Source: Bifidobacterium breve (lineage in GTDB: Bacteria > Bacteroidota > Bacteroidia > Cytophagales > UBA9547). Taken from it: DNA of 6,456 nt. Shown in pieces: positions 4,826-6,456 of the stretch. Position numbers and translations under genes: made by a program. Under the pieces are notes generated by a model, which ran no database searches, was not told the DNA's origin, and saw only the letters and a list, made by a program, of their open reading frames with translations. Within the stretch, counting starts at the first letter, position 1; the number at the start of each line of letters is the position of its first letter. Location of the stretch: positions 1-6,456 of the forward strand of contig CALPQG020000160.1 of the NCBI GenBank assembly GCA_943325655.2, read 5' to 3'.

Positions 4826-6456
4826 ATGTCAGAAGAAAAAATGATGCGTTTAAGCCAAGTGGCAAGGAAACTCAACGTAGGAATCTCTACCGTTGCAGAT
4901 TATCTTGCTACCAAAGGCCACAAGATAGAGGTAAACCCTAACACAAAAATCACCATGGATCAAATGAACGTGGTGGAAAAAGAGTTTGCGTCTTCTGAGC
5001 AAGAAAAAAAGGAAGCGTCCGAACTCAAAATCGGGAAAAAACACCACGATATCCCACCAGTAATTACTGAGGCGACATCTAAACCTGCTGGAGTTCCAAA
5101 AAATCCTCAAATTGAAGATTCAGTAAAGGAGATACCACAAGAAGTTAAAGAAGTTGAAAAGGAAGAATATACGACCAAAGTTCAACTTCAGGGAATCAAG
5201 GTTTTAGGTAAAATTGACCTCAATCCAAAGAAAGGTGCTCCAGTTGGTAAAGTTGAAGAAAAAACTATACTAGCTGAGACTCCCAAAGAAACAGTAAAAG
5301 AAACACCAGTGGTGGTTGCTGAAGAGGAAAAAGTTGTTGAAACGAAAACAATTGTTTCAGAAATACCTTCAACTCCTGAAGCCAAAACACAGGTTACAGA
5401 ACAAAAAGAGGTTGTTGCTACGCCTGAAGTGGCCAAACCAAAAACTGTTGAACCAAAAGCTGTAGCAGAGAGTCCCAAAGCTCCTGAAAAAGTTGTTTCA
5501 GAAACTCCTGCGGAGATTATTGTTCCTGTTAAAGAAACTCCTCAACCTCCAGTAACGGTTGAACCTGAAAAGGCTGATGGTGGTGATGTAATTGAAGCAA
5601 AAGCAGATCAATTAAAAGGACTTACTGTTTTAGGTAAAATAGAACTTCCAACAGAGAAGTCTAAAAAACCAAATGGTCCTTTGGTTGCCAATGCCATTGA
5701 TAAAAACAAAAAGAAACGCAAAAGATTGAAGGTTAATGTCCCTAACCCTTCATTAAACACCAACAATCCTATCGTTGCTAACGGTCCAAAATTAGTAGCA
5801 AACATTAAAACTCCACTGGTAGCCAACAAAAAAGCAGGCGAAAAAGGAGCTAAAATGGAAGCTAGACAAGAAGTTAGCTCTAAAGAAATCCAAGAAAAAC
5901 TAAAATCTACTTTAGCAAAATTAGGTGGTGGTGGCAACAAAGCCGCTTTCAGTAATAGGGCTAAATATAAAAGAGACAAACGTTCAGCATTTTCTGATGC
6001 TAGAGATGAACGTGCATTGCAAGATATTGAAGATGCCAAAACTTTAAAAGTATCGGAATTCGTTTCTGCAAGTGACCTTGCTTCTATGATGGAAGTGTCG
6101 GTAAATGAAGTTATTTCAACTTGTATGGGTCTTGGCATGTTCGTTTCTATCAACCAAAGACTTGATGCAGAAGCCATCACTATCATTGCAGATGAATTTA
6201 ATTACTTGGTAGAATTTGTTTCAGCAGAAGCAGAAAGTGAAGAAGAAGAAGAAGTTGATGCTCCTGAATCCTTGACCGAACGTGCTCCTATCGTTACGAT
6301 TATGGGCCACGTAGATCATGGTAAAACCTCTTTATTGGATTATATCCGTCGTGCCAATGTTACGGCTTCTGAAGCAGGTGGTATCACCCAACATATTGGT
6401 GCTTACGATGTAAAAACAGCCAACGGAAAAAGAATTACCTTCTTAGATACTCCTGG
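4826..6456 (+). CDS. infB: Translation initiation factor IF-2 (3' partial)
   Basis: IF2 is the GTPase that brings initiator fMet-tRNA to the 30S subunit and promotes subunit joining. The frame is open from ATG 4826 to the window edge (543 full codons). It begins with an IF2 N-terminal domain (MRLSQVARKLNVGISTVADY, 7-26), then a Lys/Glu/Pro/Val-rich disordered linker (about 70-390), a second IF2_N-like domain (about 408-465; LKVSEFVSASDLASMMEVSVN), an acidic run of Glu before the G domain, and the start of the G domain: P-loop GHVDHGKTS (494-502), switch I GGITQHIG (518-525) and the start of the G3 motif DTP(G) (541-543), where the window ends. The linker holds a motif twice: LQGIKVLGKIDL (121-132) and LKGLTVLGKIEL (263-274). 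The ATG at 4826 is chosen because a stop lies at 4808-4810 and MSEEKMMRLS fits the family; ATGs at 4841 and 4844 are alternatives. The 108-base gap from nusA is unusually long for this gene pair. Confidence 0.97.
   Translation, partial: MSEEKMMRLSQVARKLNVGISTVADYLATKGHKIEVNPNTKITMDQMNVVEKEFASSEQEKKEASELKIGKKHHDIPPVITEATSKPAGVPKNPQIEDSVKEIPQEVKEVEKEEYTTKVQLQGIKVLGKIDLNPKKGAPVGKVEEKTILAETPKETVKETPVVVAEEEKVVETKTIVSEIPSTPEAKTQVTEQKEVVATPEVAKPKTVEPKAVAESPKAPEKVVSETPAEIIVPVKETPQPPVTVEPEKADGGDVIEAKADQLKGLTVLGKIELPTEKSKKPNGPLVANAIDKNKKKRKRLKVNVPNPSLNTNNPIVANGPKLVANIKTPLVANKKAGEKGAKMEARQEVSSKEIQEKLKSTLAKLGGGGNKAAFSNRAKYKRDKRSAFSDARDERALQDIEDAKTLKVSEFVSASDLASMMEVSVNEVISTCMGLGMFVSINQRLDAEAITIIADEFNYLVEFVSAEAESEEEEEVDAPESLTERAPIVTIMGHVDHGKTSLLDYIRRANVTASEAGGITQHIGAYDVKTANGKRITFLDTP

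Noticed and set aside
5608..6186. Long open frame on the minus strand opposite infB
   Set aside because: It is antisense to an unbroken, clearly recognisable IF2 frame, and its Ser/Leu-rich product is what the reverse strand of such codons gives. The same holds for the minus-strand frames at 5188-5478 and 4850-5110.

Overview
The window is a piece of a Bacteroidota (Bacteroidetes) chromosome. The evidence is a TTTG-N19-TAAATTTG promoter of the kind used by this phylum's primary sigma factor, AT-rich DNA with A-rich translation starts rather than strong Shine-Dalgarno sites, a YtxJ protein (bacillithiol-linked), an E1 dehydrogenase whose beta half continues an upstream frame, and a long-linker IF2. 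The genus cannot be told from the sequence. All recognisable genes are on the + strand.

Bases 1-1082 hold the C-terminal (beta) part of a 2-oxoacid dehydrogenase E1 component, open at the left edge. A weak hairpin follows. Next is a two-gene unit (1195-2396): a small lipoprotein of unknown function, then a secreted, very basic protein built from a roughly 26-residue repeat centred on Y-x-G. Both proteins carry a Y-R-G-basic motif towards the C terminus. A strong intrinsic terminator (2435-2470) closes this unit. A ytxJ gene (2483-2821) starts only 12 bases after it.

From 2888 to the right edge runs a translation/transcription operon: promoter, short leader, rimP (30S maturation), nusA (transcription elongation/termination factor) and infB (IF2, cut by the window end after the start of the G domain). 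The gene order is the widely conserved rimP-nusA-infB order.

The most interesting structure is the rimP leader. Just after the predicted transcription start, an 18-codon open frame runs through a GC-rich hairpin with a 7-T tract (a terminator) and stops with TAA directly abutting the GTG start of rimP, in the same frame. This looks like a translation-sensitive attenuator coupled to rimP, possibly also a site of NusA feedback. A second terminator-like hairpin, with a perfect 11-bp stem, lies between nusA and infB. Both are readings of the sequence and need comparative and experimental support.
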